64,000 nucleotides of DNA from Ignavibacteriota bacterium (GTDB lineage Bacteria > Bacteroidota > Ignavibacteria > Ignavibacteriales > Melioribacteraceae). A program made the translations under genes and the position numbers. Under the pieces are notes generated by a model, which was not told where the DNA came from, did not search any database, and saw only the letters and a list, made by a program, of their open reading frames with translations. This document shows, piece by piece, positions 42,351 through 52,215 of the stretch. Location of the stretch: contig PAAX01000010.1 of assembly GCA_002698995.1 (NCBI GenBank), positions 62,001-126,000 on the forward strand, given 5' to 3'. Within the stretch, counting starts at the first letter, position 1, and each line of letters opens with the position of its first letter.

Positions 42351-45149
42351 CTATTTGATTAGCATCATCTTTTTGATTTCTCTATAACTTCCGGCAGTCA
42401 GCTTGTAGAAATAGGTCCCGCTTGGAAATCTTTCAGCATTAAATTCAACATGATAATTTCCTTGAGGTTTATGTTCATTTACTAATTCTGCAATTTCATT
42501 CCCAAGAATATCATAAACTTTAAGTCTCACATACTCACTACTCGGTACTGTGTACTCAATACTAGTAGAAGGATTAAAAGGATTTGGGAAATTCTGTTCG
42601 AGTTTGAAACTTATGTTGTTGTCATTATTTTCATCAACATTAACTAATAGATCAAAAGAGAACCAGTTTATATTAAAGCCCCCTGTAACTGCCTTTAAGG
42701 TATATTCTGTTTCACCTTTTTGTAAATCAACTATTGTTGATACGGTACGCCAACTTTGCCAATCTCCGGTAACAGGGAGCAAAGTTGTTGACAAAACATT
42801 TGATCCTTCACTAAATTCTATTATACCGGCTTGAGACTGTGAAGCTATTCTATAATTTAACTGATAGGTTCCATGAGTTTGAACGTTTATTTTATAAGTC
42901 AACCAATCATCATTATCAATCCAACCGACATTAGTTCCTCCGCCAACATCAGAAGTATTTTCAGTTTGGATTCCACTCATTGCATAATAATCTTCTGCTT
43001 CTATCTTACCCGGAATTGTATGAATATCAGCTTTAGAGGAAGAATTATAAACTACTTTATTTTCGAACGGAATTAATAGTCCGCCATCAATAGATTTAAT
43101 AGAACCACTAACGTATTCAAGAGAAAGTTTTATATCAGTTTCCACATATTCGTCAAAAGTAATTAAGATTGAATTTGAGTCCAAACTCCCATCAACAGAT
43201 GTTGAATTAGAAATAAAATTGTTTTCACCTAATAAAGTAAAAGAAGAATTTGCAATTGAATTGAAATCAATTTGCTTATTAAAAGTAACCACAACTCTAT
43301 TTTTTTCTTTATCAACATTAGCGGAATAAAATAAAGGGGATGAACCAAATTGTGAATTACCAACAGAAATTAAACCAAATCCATATTCATAAAGAGGATC
43401 ATATTCAGCGTCACCAATATTAAGTGGAATTTGATCCATATATTTTGGCCATGAATGTGGTAAAAGTCCTTTAGGTTGAAAATCACCAAATAATATATCT
43501 GCTATTCCATCAGCTTCAGTTCCAGGAAGCCAAGCAGCAACAACAGCATCGCTGTATTGAAGAATAGGATTGATAATCATTGGTCTGCCTGAATACAAAA
43601 TTACAACTGTTTTTAACCCGGCTTCTTTTGCTTTTTTAACTAACTCAACATCTGAATCCGGAATAGTTAAATCTTCTTTAAAACCTTCGAATTCAGCATA
43701 AGGTTCTTCTGCAATAACTATAACAGCAATATCGGTATCAGATAAATCTTCACCATTTTCTGAAAAAATTACATTTGAATGATCGGTATTCTTTTTTACC
43801 GCTTCAAGAAGAGTTGTTCCTTCAGTTATATCACCGAGTCCACCTTGCCAATAGATTGTCCAGCCGCCGCATTGCAAACCTATATCATCTGCTCCTTTAC
43901 CAATCAAAGCAATCTTTTGATTTTCCTTTCTTAGAGGTAAAACATTATCTTTTTTTTGAAGTATAACAATGGATTCCCTTACACACTCTCTTGCTATATT
44001 CCTGTGTTCTTGAGATCCTACTAAATTGAGTAACGATCTATCTGTTAATGGATTTTCAAATAGACCTAACTCGAATTTAATTTTTAAAATTCTTTTAACA
44101 GCATCATCAATTCTTTCAATACTAACTTGATTTTCATTAACAAGTTCTTTTAGAAATGTAATAAACTCTACATATCTATCCGGAACCATAACCATATCAA
44201 CGCCGGCATTTATTGATTCTTTAATATCGTTTTTATAATCACCTGGAAGTTGGTCTATACCAGCCCAATCGGAAACAATAAAACCATCAAATCCTAACTC
44301 TTCTTTAAGGAGTGTTGTAAGTAAATAATAATGACCATGCAGTTTCTGACCATTCCAACTGCTGTAAGATGCCATTACTGTTCCAACGCCCGCTTCAATA
44401 GCTTTTAAATAACCCGGTAGATGAATAGCTCTTAATTCTTCTTCGCTTATTTCAGTATTTCCTTGGTCAATTCCTCCGGTTGTTCCGCCGTCACCAATAA
44501 AATGTTTTGCACATGCGGCAATTGTTTTCTGCTCATTTAAGCTGTCTCCTTGATATCCATAAATAGCAGCAACTGCGGCTAGTTCGGCTAATTCCGGAGT
44601 TTCACCAAAACCTTCATATGTTCTTCCCCATTTTTCATCGCGAGGAACAGCTATACAAGGTGCAAAAGTCCAATCTATTCCTGTTGCAGCGACTTCAACT
44701 GCAGTTACTTCTGCAGCATTCCTAATTAAATCCGGGTTTCTAGTAGCTCCTAATCCAATATTGTGTGGAAAGATAACCGCATCCTTAACATTATTATGAC
44801 CATGCACAGCATCAATTCCATAAATAAGCGGTATTTTTAATCGAGTGCTTAAAGCTTGATTCTGATATGAATCATACATATTAGCCCAAGATTCTGCGGT
44901 GTTTGGATTTGGTGAAGAACCGCCGCCACTTAACAATGATCCTAAGAAATAATCTCTAATATCATTTTCACTATTTAAGAAAGATCGTCCTGCTTGAGTC
45001 ATTTGCCCGACTTTTTCTTCGAGAGTCATTCTAGAAATTAAATCATCAACTCTTTCTTCAACAGTTGCATTTGGATCTAAATATATCTGTGCTTTTAATG
45101 ATACAATAAAGAGAAAGAATAAAAATATTTTTAAGGTGACAAATTTCAT
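42351..45149 (-). CDS. T9SS-exported GH3 beta-glucosidase/exo-glucanase with CBM6
   Basis: A 932-residue modular enzyme. Signal peptide to about residue 20; GH3 N domain with MTLEEKVGQMTQAG, IPLIYGIDAVHGHNN, KHFIGDGGTTGGIDQG and nucleophile D294 (FIVSDWAGID). The C domain (about 390-600) follows, resembling barley exoglucanase ExoI-type GH3 enzymes, which release glucose from beta-1,3/1,4-glucans. A beta domain (about 615-715, VVVTFNKQIDF), a CBM6 (about 715-840, IPGKIEAEDYY, GWIDNDDWL) and a T9SS sorting domain (EQNFPNPFNPSTSIEY, terminal KKMMLIK) complete it. The start codon follows the upstream GH16 stop with no spacer. Unlike the other three GH3 genes here, this one is surface-targeted. 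Confidence 0.93.
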   Translation of the reverse strand: MKFVTLKIFLFFLFIVSLKAQIYLDPNATVEERVDDLISRMTLEEKVGQMTQAGRSFLNSENDIRDYFLGSLLSGGGSSPNPNTAESWANMYDSYQNQALSTRLKIPLIYGIDAVHGHNNVKDAVIFPHNIGLGATRNPDLIRNAAEVTAVEVAATGIDWTFAPCIAVPRDEKWGRTYEGFGETPELAELAAVAAIYGYQGDSLNEQKTIAACAKHFIGDGGTTGGIDQGNTEISEEELRAIHLPGYLKAIEAGVGTVMASYSSWNGQKLHGHYYLLTTLLKEELGFDGFIVSDWAGIDQLPGDYKNDIKESINAGVDMVMVPDRYVEFITFLKELVNENQVSIERIDDAVKRILKIKFELGLFENPLTDRSLLNLVGSQEHRNIARECVRESIVILQKKDNVLPLRKENQKIALIGKGADDIGLQCGGWTIYWQGGLGDITEGTTLLEAVKKNTDHSNVIFSENGEDLSDTDIAVIVIAEEPYAEFEGFKEDLTIPDSDVELVKKAKEAGLKTVVILYSGRPMIINPILQYSDAVVAAWLPGTEADGIADILFGDFQPKGLLPHSWPKYMDQIPLNIGDAEYDPLYEYGFGLISVGNSQFGSSPLFYSANVDKEKNRVVVTFNKQIDFNSIANSSFTLLGENNFISNSTSVDGSLDSNSILITFDEYVETDIKLSLEYVSGSIKSIDGGLLIPFENKVVYNSSSKADIHTIPGKIEAEDYYAMSGIQTENTSDVGGGTNVGWIDNDDWLTYKINVQTHGTYQLNYRIASQSQAGIIEFSEGSNVLSTTLLPVTGDWQSWRTVSTIVDLQKGETEYTLKAVTGGFNINWFSFDLLVNVDENNDNNISFKLEQNFPNPFNPSTSIEYTVPSSEYVRLKVYDILGNEIAELVNEHKPQGNYHVEFNAERFPSGTYFYKLTAGSYREIKKMMLIK

Positions 45150-46001
45150 CTAATTAGTTTTTTCATAAACTTTTACATAATCAATAATCATTTCGCTTGG
45201 GAATACCGTATCCGGAGTAGGATTTCCAGGCCAGCTGCCGCCAACAGCAACATTAAGAATTAAGTGAAATCTTTTATCAAAAGGCCATGTCTTGTAGTTA
45301 CCTTGTTTATCATTTAGAAAAGTATAATAAACTTGATCATCAACCATAAAGTCAATTTTATCTTCATTCCAAGTAACCGAGTAAACATGGAAATTAACTG
45401 ATGCATCTTGAACAGCTATTTTACCGGTTTTCTGAGTTCCGATTTTATGGTTGTAAGATTCAGTGTGTACAGAACCATGTATATAGATTTCTTCATTTAC
45501 ATGCTCCATAATATCAATTTCACCAGAAGTTGGCCATCCACCGTACTCCCAATCTGTAGGAAGCATCCAAATTGCCGGCCATAGTCCTTGTCCAGCCGGA
45601 ATTATAGCTTTTACATCTATTCTTCCGTATTTCCAATCTCCTTTATTTGCGCTTCTTAATCTAGCTGATGTATAATAACGAGTTCCATCTTCTGCTGTAT
45701 ATTCTTCCCTTAATGCAGCAATATGCAGATTTCCATCTTTAACGTATGAATTTTCATTTCTTGCGGTATAATATTGGAGTTCATTATTGCCTCCTCCATT
45801 TCCGTTAACTTCATGTTCCCATTTAGTCTGATCGATACTAGAACCATCAAATTCATCACTCCAAACAAGAGTATATCCGGGTAATTCATTATTGTTATCT
45901 GTTGAATCAGAAGGATTAGTCCCCTTATCTTTTGAACAAGCAGATAATGAAATTGATAGAAGCATAAACACAATTAATACTAATTTTTTATGTAATCTCA
46001 T
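45150..46001 (-). CDS. GH16 beta-glucanase lipoprotein
   Basis: ATG at 46001 (MRLHKKLVL) is chosen, with GGTGAG just upstream that also contains the stop of the symporter gene; longer TTG/GTG starts overlap that gene. The 283-residue lipoprotein has lipobox LSAC (Cys22), a low-complexity Asn/Asp linker, then a complete GH16 domain: YTLVWSDEFDGSSID, YTSARLRS, GLWPAIWMLP and catalytic EIDIME at 161-166. It ends with LNVAVGGSWPG and VFPSEMIIDYVKVYEK. It should cleave beta-1,3 or mixed-linkage glucan. It is the lipid-anchored counterpart of the T9SS-exported GH16 at 40172-42340. Confidence 0.94.
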   Translation of the reverse strand: MRLHKKLVLIVFMLLSISLSACSKDKGTNPSDSTDNNNELPGYTLVWSDEFDGSSIDQTKWEHEVNGNGGGNNELQYYTARNENSYVKDGNLHIAALREEYTAEDGTRYYTSARLRSANKGDWKYGRIDVKAIIPAGQGLWPAIWMLPTDWEYGGWPTSGEIDIMEHVNEEIYIHGSVHTESYNHKIGTQKTGKIAVQDASVNFHVYSVTWNEDKIDFMVDDQVYYTFLNDKQGNYKTWPFDKRFHLILNVAVGGSWPGNPTPDTVFPSEMIIDYVKVYEKTN

Positions 46002-46006
46002 TTTTC

Positions 46007-47644
46007 TCACCAAAATATTGTATAAAGAACTGCTAAAATTAATACTATAACATAAGATGCTATGTTAAATGATTTATCGGTTGTAAATAACTTCTTGGTT
46101 ATCTTAAATCCTTTAGGATCATCATCATTTTCGTTTGTTGCTAAGCTTATCATTCCTGCAATTACAATTGTAATAATAAATGTATATAACATTTGATCCA
46201 TAAAAGGAAGACCTAAAGCATCAATCTTTAAGAGAAGTGCTACAGGAATTGACAAAACTGCTCCCCAGATTGCTCCTCTAGTTGTAACTTTTTTCCAGAA
46301 GAGACCCATCATAGAAACCGCAAGAACGCCAGGACTCACAATGCCGGTATATTCTTGAATATACTGAAAAGCCTGTGGAATGCTGCTTAATAAAGGAGCA
46401 ACAAAACATGCAACAATTAATGCTACAAATGCTGTAATTCTACCTGTACTTACAAGTTTACCTTCAACAGCAGTTTTATTAATGTATGGTTTATAAATAT
46501 CCATTGTAAATATTGTGGAAATTGAATTAAGCATTGAAGCAAGAGAAGAAACTATAGCAGCAGTTAAAGCCGCAACAACAACTCCTTTTAGTCCAACTGG
46601 TACAAAATTTCCAATCAACCAAGGATAAGCCTTATCATAATTAATTGAGCCGTCTGCTTTTGTAAATGCATCTTGGGCATTTGCTATAACTGCAGTTCCT
46701 TCCGGTTGAGCGTACATTACATAAGCAATAATTCCGGGAATAACTACAATTAAAGGAATTATTAATTTAAGAAAGGCAGCAAATGCAATTCCTTTTTGAG
46801 CTTCACGCAAAGATTTTGCAGCTAATGTTCTTTGAATGATGTATTGATTAAATCCCCAGTAATAAAGGTTTGCAATCCACATTCCACCTATTAAAATTGC
46901 AATTCCGGGAAGATTGTCAAACTCGGGATGCCCTTTTTCAAGTATCATATGAAATTTTTCACCGGCCGCATTATAGATATGAGAAAAACCGTTTATAATA
47001 CCACCGTCCGGGGTAACATTATTCAATGCAATTATGGTAGTTATAATACCTCCTAAAACAAGAAGAATTACTTGTATTATATCAGTCCATGCTACTGCTG
47101 CTAATCCTCCATACAGCGAATAAGCTGCAGCTATAAATGCTAATGCAATAATTCCGTAAATAATTAGACTTCCGTCGCCAACTCCCATTATTGTATCTAA
47201 TGCTTTGGCACCAAGAAATAAGACTGAAGTCAAATTGACAAAGACAAAAAGAAAAATCCAAAATATTGCTAAGATTGTCTTTAAAGTTGTGTTATATCTT
47301 TGTTCTATAAATTCGGGAATTGTGTAAAGTTTTTTTTCAATAAATATTGGAAGGAAAAACTTACCAACAATTATAAGAGTAAGAGCAGCCATCCATTCAT
47401 AAGATGCAATTGCTAAACCAATTGCAAAGCCTGAACCTGACATACCGATAATCTGCTCGGCTGAAATATTTGCAGCTATTAAAGATGCTCCGATTGCCCA
47501 CCAAGTTAAAGAGTTGCCAGCTAAGAAATAATCTTTTGAATCTTTCTTGTGTCCTTTCTTATCTCTTGAAACAAATAAACCTAATGCAACAATTCCTACT
47601 ATATAAAGCAGAAATATTGTTAAATCAATTGTTGAAAACCTCAT
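46007..47644 (-). CDS. Sodium/solute symporter (SSS family, SGLT-like sugar transporter)
   Basis: A 545-residue membrane protein with about 14 helices. Its text is close to the vSGLT group: GSLIAANISAEQIIGMSGSGFAIG-type segment near residue 53-75, FVNLTSVLFLGAKALD, SLYGGLAAVAWTDIIQ (SSS signature) and SSLASMLNSISTIFTMDIYK. Such proteins import glucose, galactose or related sugars with Na+. With a glucan-degrading operon around it, uptake of glucose or a short oligosaccharide is the likely job. It lies 16 bases after the 1150-residue phosphorylase-like gene and 5 bases before the GH16 lipoprotein gene. Confidence 0.93.
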   Translation of the reverse strand: MRFSTIDLTIFLLYIVGIVALGLFVSRDKKGHKKDSKDYFLAGNSLTWWAIGASLIAANISAEQIIGMSGSGFAIGLAIASYEWMAALTLIIVGKFFLPIFIEKKLYTIPEFIEQRYNTTLKTILAIFWIFLFVFVNLTSVLFLGAKALDTIMGVGDGSLIIYGIIALAFIAAAYSLYGGLAAVAWTDIIQVILLVLGGIITTIIALNNVTPDGGIINGFSHIYNAAGEKFHMILEKGHPEFDNLPGIAILIGGMWIANLYYWGFNQYIIQRTLAAKSLREAQKGIAFAAFLKLIIPLIVVIPGIIAYVMYAQPEGTAVIANAQDAFTKADGSINYDKAYPWLIGNFVPVGLKGVVVAALTAAIVSSLASMLNSISTIFTMDIYKPYINKTAVEGKLVSTGRITAFVALIVACFVAPLLSSIPQAFQYIQEYTGIVSPGVLAVSMMGLFWKKVTTRGAIWGAVLSIPVALLLKIDALGLPFMDQMLYTFIITIVIAGMISLATNENDDDPKGFKITKKLFTTDKSFNIASYVIVLILAVLYTIFW

Positions 47645-47660
47645 GGTTACCTCAATGTTC

Positions 47661-50600
47661 TTAAGAATGGTAATTAAAATAAACTTTTATACTTTTTACA
47701 TTGTCATTCTTCCAAAAAATGTCACTGCTCAATTCTTTGGATATTTTCATTTTATTTATCTCTAACGTTTCTTCTTTAGTATTAATAATAATTTTATTCT
47801 TATCAGATTTATGATAAACAACCGGCACCTGGCAGTATGTAAAGGCAATAGAACCAATCGGCAATTCAATTGAGTCTTTTATTCCGTTAACATTATAGAA
47901 ATTGAATGTTTCCGGTACCGAAGTGAATTCTATTTCATTTAATAAATTATTTTGGAAATTAATTTCTCCGTTAATTACAATAATTCCAAGTTCTCCAAAT
48001 CTTGAAATAACATCTTCCTTTACCTGACCGGTCATCCCAGGCTGCTGCACACCGGTAAAACTTGGAGTATGAGAATATGGATCAGTTGGAAAAGCACCAT
48101 AATCAGCCGGTGATTTATGAACACCGATTCCCTCTTTAATTTCATAATAAAAACTGTTTATTTTTTTGAGATTAGATTCATCATCTTTATTAAGTGATGA
48201 TATAAATGATTCTTGTACAGCTAAAGCAAGCTTTGAAACCATGTGCCAGTATATTGAACCCAATCCTTCATATTTGTAGAACGTACCCGATCTTCCAGTA
48301 AATGATTTATGATTGAATATATTTTCATATATATCTAGCACTTTTTTAACTTCATTCTCAATAATATTAATGCCTTCTTGATCAAAAGCCTTTTTCAGCT
48401 TCTCTTTTAGAACTGCTGAATTTTTTATCTCGCCATTAAAATGATAATTACCAAGCACATCTTTGCTGATAACATCGGAATTATTTTTATTAATTAATTC
48501 CATTAGAAGTTTAGTAGATTCAACATCAGAAGCGGGAATTATGTTTTTATCCTTAAACTTGGTTAAAACTCTATTTGGATAGAGTATATAGCTATTTTGA
48601 TCTTCTCTGTAGAGACTACTTTGGCGCAAGGATTTAAGTAGTTCCAAAGTCTGATCAGAATTTAAGTAACCTGAACTAAGAACAGCAACCTGTCCTTCAA
48701 GCATTTCATAGAGATAAGTAATTTGGATTTCATCATCTTTAACAGACATTAAATTATATGAATGATATAACCCGTCTTCTCTTTTATTCGCATCTATTGT
48801 ATGTTCAATATATTTTTGAACAACTGAAAGAAAATCAATCAATTCATTAATTGAGATATTTTCTTTATTAAATGATAATCCCTCTGAATAAATCTTTTGT
48901 CTAAACTCTGAGCCGGCTTTTCCTAGTCCATCCAAAATTAATTTTCTTTGTTTATCACTTAATTGATTCTTTAGAAGATCAACATTTGATTGAAATACTT
49001 TATTTAGCTGATCAAAGAAATCTTTAACTTCTTCAGATATTTTAGTTCCCTTTACCTCATCAGAGTTAAGTATCTTTATCATAAAATCAACATACCTTCT
49101 CATGTAATAAAGAGTAACCATCGATACACCGTAACCAACAAGTGCGTTGTTAGCATCATTCCACTCCGGACGCTGTGTGTTCATCCATATTCCCCCGCCG
49201 GGAATAAAATTACTTAACTTTGAAAGCAACGGAACGATTAATTTTTCAAGCAGATTAACTTGATAAGGAATGTTTTCTTTAGTAAGTATATTTTTTCCAT
49301 CTGCTCCAAGCTTTTCGCATAGATTTTGAATTTGCTGATCCAGTTTGAAGTCATAATCTATAGTATCATGAGGATCATGTAAAAGATTTTCATAATTTTT
49401 AATTCTATATGGAACATTTAGATATGTAAAAGTTTCTTTGTTCAGTATAGATAAAATCTTTTCAGAGTTGTGGTTGACTGAAAACTCTAACAGTTTAAGC
49501 AAATAAATAATTTGATGATCACCCCAATAACCAATATTTGCCCAAGGTTGATCGGGTTCAGGAGCTTCCCATTCAAATCCATCTCTAGTAACCCTATAAG
49601 GATTATATCCATCAACTGTGGAGCCATTTAGAAATTTAGTTATCATTGATTCAATATAGCAAGGATGAGATTCGGCAAGAGCTTCCCAATTCTGGAAAAT
49701 ATCTCTCCAGTTTCCTTGGTAATTAAGAATCTTATTATTTTTTTTATCTTTTAATTCTATTGAGAATCTATTCCACGGTCTGCTTGGATCTCCATGTCTT
49801 CTGCTGAATGTAAGAGGGAGATATTCATTAGTAATTCTGTTTAACTGATTATCATTAATCTCACTAACCAAGAAAAACAAATCATTTAGAAATACTTTTT
49901 CTTCAAGAGTATATATTTTTTCTTTGTACTTATCATAAAGAGTACGATTAATTGTTTTAATAAACTCTAAAAAATCATTTCTGTCAATTTCATAAGAGTT
50001 ATCAAAAATTCCGCCACGCATTATATTAAAGAGTGTATTTGCAAAGTGTCTTGATGTAACCAACTTATCACTTGATAACTGCAGTCCATCCGCTGTTCCA
50101 ACTAGTTTAATTAAAGTCTCTGTACCTTCTTGAACATTCTTCAAAACATCATCTTTCAAGGATGAATTGCTTTTTATTTCATTACAAAGAAAAGCTAAGT
50201 CGGATGAATCTTGATTAATTTCTGCTGTAAAAATCCAATCTTTTTTCTCACCTGAATTTAGTTTTATTTCCGAACTAATAAAGTAAGCACCGCGATTTCC
50301 TTTTATATCATCTTCATTTATTAAATCAAATCCTTTTCTGAAGTTATCCAACTGGATAGAAGAAAGAAGATAATTACCAGCTTTAAGTCCATAACTCCAA
50401 ACTGTTGCTGCTTTTAATGATTCACTTGGTTCCGCTTTGTCAGAAGGAATTGAACTCAATGAAAAGATTCCAATACCAAACTCTTTTATAAGTTCACTCC
50501 TTTTATAACCATCGGCAAGAGTACTATATTCATTTTGAAATTTTTGATCAATTCCAAATGGAAGAATATTTTGAATTCCGTCAAGTACTTCTATTTCTTT

Positions 50601-51113
50601 AATTGAACTATTATTATTGGTTAATACGGATTTCTTAATAAACCCGTATTTCTCACTATTAAGCCAACTGTATGAAAAGGTTAAACCGAGATCCAAATTA
50701 ATCTCTTCAAAGATTAATTTATTGCCGGGAATATTTTTATAAATGTTACGTTTGATTTGATAAGCATTCAAATATCTATCAGAAAAGGGTTCCCATAAAT
50801 GGAATCCTTTATCGGACTTAATTCTAAAAATAGTTTTTGAGCCGGTATAATCAGCAGAATCATGAATCTTATCATCGGTGTAATATGGGAAAAGTGCATT
50901 ATCCGGATTTCTTCTGCCGGCAGTAAGACTTCCTCTGCTGGAGACAAACATCCAATGATCAGAATTACTTACAATGCTCATAAAGAAAGGATTCATCTTA
51001 TCGTAATTTGTTATCTTGTAGAAATCCTCGCCATCTATTTTTACATAAGTACCTGATGATTCTTCCTTATTTAAATTTATCTTTTGATTATTTATAAAAA
51101 TATCTTTCACCAT
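47661..51113 (-). CDS. Large cytosolic glycoside phosphorylase-like protein (clan GH-Q type, possible beta-1,3-glucan phosphorylase)
   Basis: A 1150-residue protein without signal peptide or membrane helix, the only cytosolic candidate carbohydrase in the operon. The N-terminal region (SSRGSLTAGRRNPDNALF at residues 58-75, then SKTIFRIKSDKGFHLWEPFS) and the middle beta-rich domain (KSVLTNNNSSIKEIEVLDG) look like the beta-sandwich of GH94-like phosphorylases. A helical barrel seems to span about 350-950, with NYQGNWRDIFQNWEALA (464-480), GYWGDHQIIYLLKLLE (528-543) and WMNTQRPEWNDANNALVG (643-660); the WND triplet recalls the catalytic DWND of GH94. The length of about 1150 suits GH149/GH161 beta-1,3-glucan phosphorylases rather than GH94 (about 800). 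The assignment is from memory of these families, not from a search. Start ATG behind AGAGAAGAG. Confidence 0.5.
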   Translation of the reverse strand: MVKDIFINNQKINLNKEESSGTYVKIDGEDFYKITNYDKMNPFFMSIVSNSDHWMFVSSRGSLTAGRRNPDNALFPYYTDDKIHDSADYTGSKTIFRIKSDKGFHLWEPFSDRYLNAYQIKRNIYKNIPGNKLIFEEINLDLGLTFSYSWLNSEKYGFIKKSVLTNNNSSIKEIEVLDGIQNILPFGIDQKFQNEYSTLADGYKRSELIKEFGIGIFSLSSIPSDKAEPSESLKAATVWSYGLKAGNYLLSSIQLDNFRKGFDLINEDDIKGNRGAYFISSEIKLNSGEKKDWIFTAEINQDSSDLAFLCNEIKSNSSLKDDVLKNVQEGTETLIKLVGTADGLQLSSDKLVTSRHFANTLFNIMRGGIFDNSYEIDRNDFLEFIKTINRTLYDKYKEKIYTLEEKVFLNDLFFLVSEINDNQLNRITNEYLPLTFSRRHGDPSRPWNRFSIELKDKKNNKILNYQGNWRDIFQNWEALAESHPCYIESMITKFLNGSTVDGYNPYRVTRDGFEWEAPEPDQPWANIGYWGDHQIIYLLKLLEFSVNHNSEKILSILNKETFTYLNVPYRIKNYENLLHDPHDTIDYDFKLDQQIQNLCEKLGADGKNILTKENIPYQVNLLEKLIVPLLSKLSNFIPGGGIWMNTQRPEWNDANNALVGYGVSMVTLYYMRRYVDFMIKILNSDEVKGTKISEEVKDFFDQLNKVFQSNVDLLKNQLSDKQRKLILDGLGKAGSEFRQKIYSEGLSFNKENISINELIDFLSVVQKYIEHTIDANKREDGLYHSYNLMSVKDDEIQITYLYEMLEGQVAVLSSGYLNSDQTLELLKSLRQSSLYREDQNSYILYPNRVLTKFKDKNIIPASDVESTKLLMELINKNNSDVISKDVLGNYHFNGEIKNSAVLKEKLKKAFDQEGINIIENEVKKVLDIYENIFNHKSFTGRSGTFYKYEGLGSIYWHMVSKLALAVQESFISSLNKDDESNLKKINSFYYEIKEGIGVHKSPADYGAFPTDPYSHTPSFTGVQQPGMTGQVKEDVISRFGELGIIVINGEINFQNNLLNEIEFTSVPETFNFYNVNGIKDSIELPIGSIAFTYCQVPVVYHKSDKNKIIINTKEETLEINKMKISKELSSDIFWKNDNVKSIKVYFNYHS

Positions 51114-51139
51114 TCTCTTCTCTAAAATTGGATTAAAAA

Positions 51140-52201
51140 TTACTTCATTAATTCCGGATATAATTTTTGCATAACTTTTTTAGGAGTTCTGTCAACTTTG
51201 AATAAACCCCAATATTTCTCTGCACCAATAGGATTTGATGGATCGCCTTTCCATGGCTCATCAAATGCTTCAAAGAAAAACAGAGTATAATTCATTTCAT
51301 CAGCCCAATTCATAATTTCATTGTAGTATCTTTCTTGTTTTTCCTCACTTGCTCGTTCACCAAATTCAGATGCTGTAGTTGCCCATCCGGCTTCCGTTAT
51401 TACAATTCTTGCTTCAGGAAGTGAATCTTTAACTTCTTGAATATTATCGATAGAATATGAAAGTCCGGTTTCAATATCCTGTCCTTCCCAAACGGGATAG
51501 ACATGAATTGATATGAAATCAACTTCTGCAGACAATTCCTTTCCATCCAAAGCCCACCATTTGAAATTATCTGCAACAGTTACTTCCTGTTCAACTTCGT
51601 CTTTAACTTTTCTTACGTATTCAATAATCTTTTCCACGGTAACCATATGGTCATTCCATTCAACAAGAGCTTCATTACCTACTGCAACGGCAACAATGAT
51701 ATCATTATATTCATTTGCCAATCTTATTCCACTTTCAATTTCTTTCATATTATCAATTATATTTTGATCTAAAATCTCTTGTGGAATTGGTTCGGTTAAC
51801 CAAGGGCATCCTTCATGATTACTGATTTCAGCTTTAAGCCAAATGCCAAGCATCATTTTTATATTCAGATTATTTTCTTTTATTACTCTTAGGATGGTCT
51901 GAGTATTTTCGCCCGAATCATAAACTCTTATTAAATTGAAGTTAGAATTCTTTGATAAAATTTGAAGATCTTCAAGTGTTTCTTCGTAAGAAGGATTTAC
52001 AGCACCATCACCTCTATCGGGATGCTGTCCTTCTCTAAAACCGGAATAGCAAATAGCTCTTGTAACTCCGATTAATAAATCATCTTTTGACTGTTTTAAT
52101 CTATCACCTTCATTATTCATTACGGTTGAATTAACTGATATTGATGTAATTAATATCATTATAAAAATTATAATCGTTTTTTTTCTATTTAGTAGACTCA
52201 T
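51140..52201 (-). CDS. GH17 beta-1,3-glucanase-like protein
   Basis: A 353-residue protein with an N-terminal hydrophobic segment (IIIFIMILITSISVNS, about 10-25) acting as signal or anchor. The body is a GH17-like TIM barrel: LIGVTRAICYSGFREGQHP, NLIRVYDSG, the acid/base E177 in VAVGNEALVEWN, ISIHVYPVW and the nucleophile E270 in VITEAGWAT. Bacterial GH17 enzymes act on beta-1,3-glucan as endo- or exo-glucanases or as transglycosylases, so hydrolysis versus transfer is open. It ends 26 bases before the phosphorylase-like gene. No lipobox and no T9SS domain, so a periplasmic location is likely. Confidence 0.9.
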   Translation of the reverse strand: MSLLNRKKTIIIFIMILITSISVNSTVMNNEGDRLKQSKDDLLIGVTRAICYSGFREGQHPDRGDGAVNPSYEETLEDLQILSKNSNFNLIRVYDSGENTQTILRVIKENNLNIKMMLGIWLKAEISNHEGCPWLTEPIPQEILDQNIIDNMKEIESGIRLANEYNDIIVAVAVGNEALVEWNDHMVTVEKIIEYVRKVKDEVEQEVTVADNFKWWALDGKELSAEVDFISIHVYPVWEGQDIETGLSYSIDNIQEVKDSLPEARIVITEAGWATTASEFGERASEEKQERYYNEIMNWADEMNYTLFFFEAFDEPWKGDPSNPIGAEKYWGLFKVDRTPKKVMQKLYPELMK

Positions 52202-52215
52202 ATTTCTTCTTTTAT

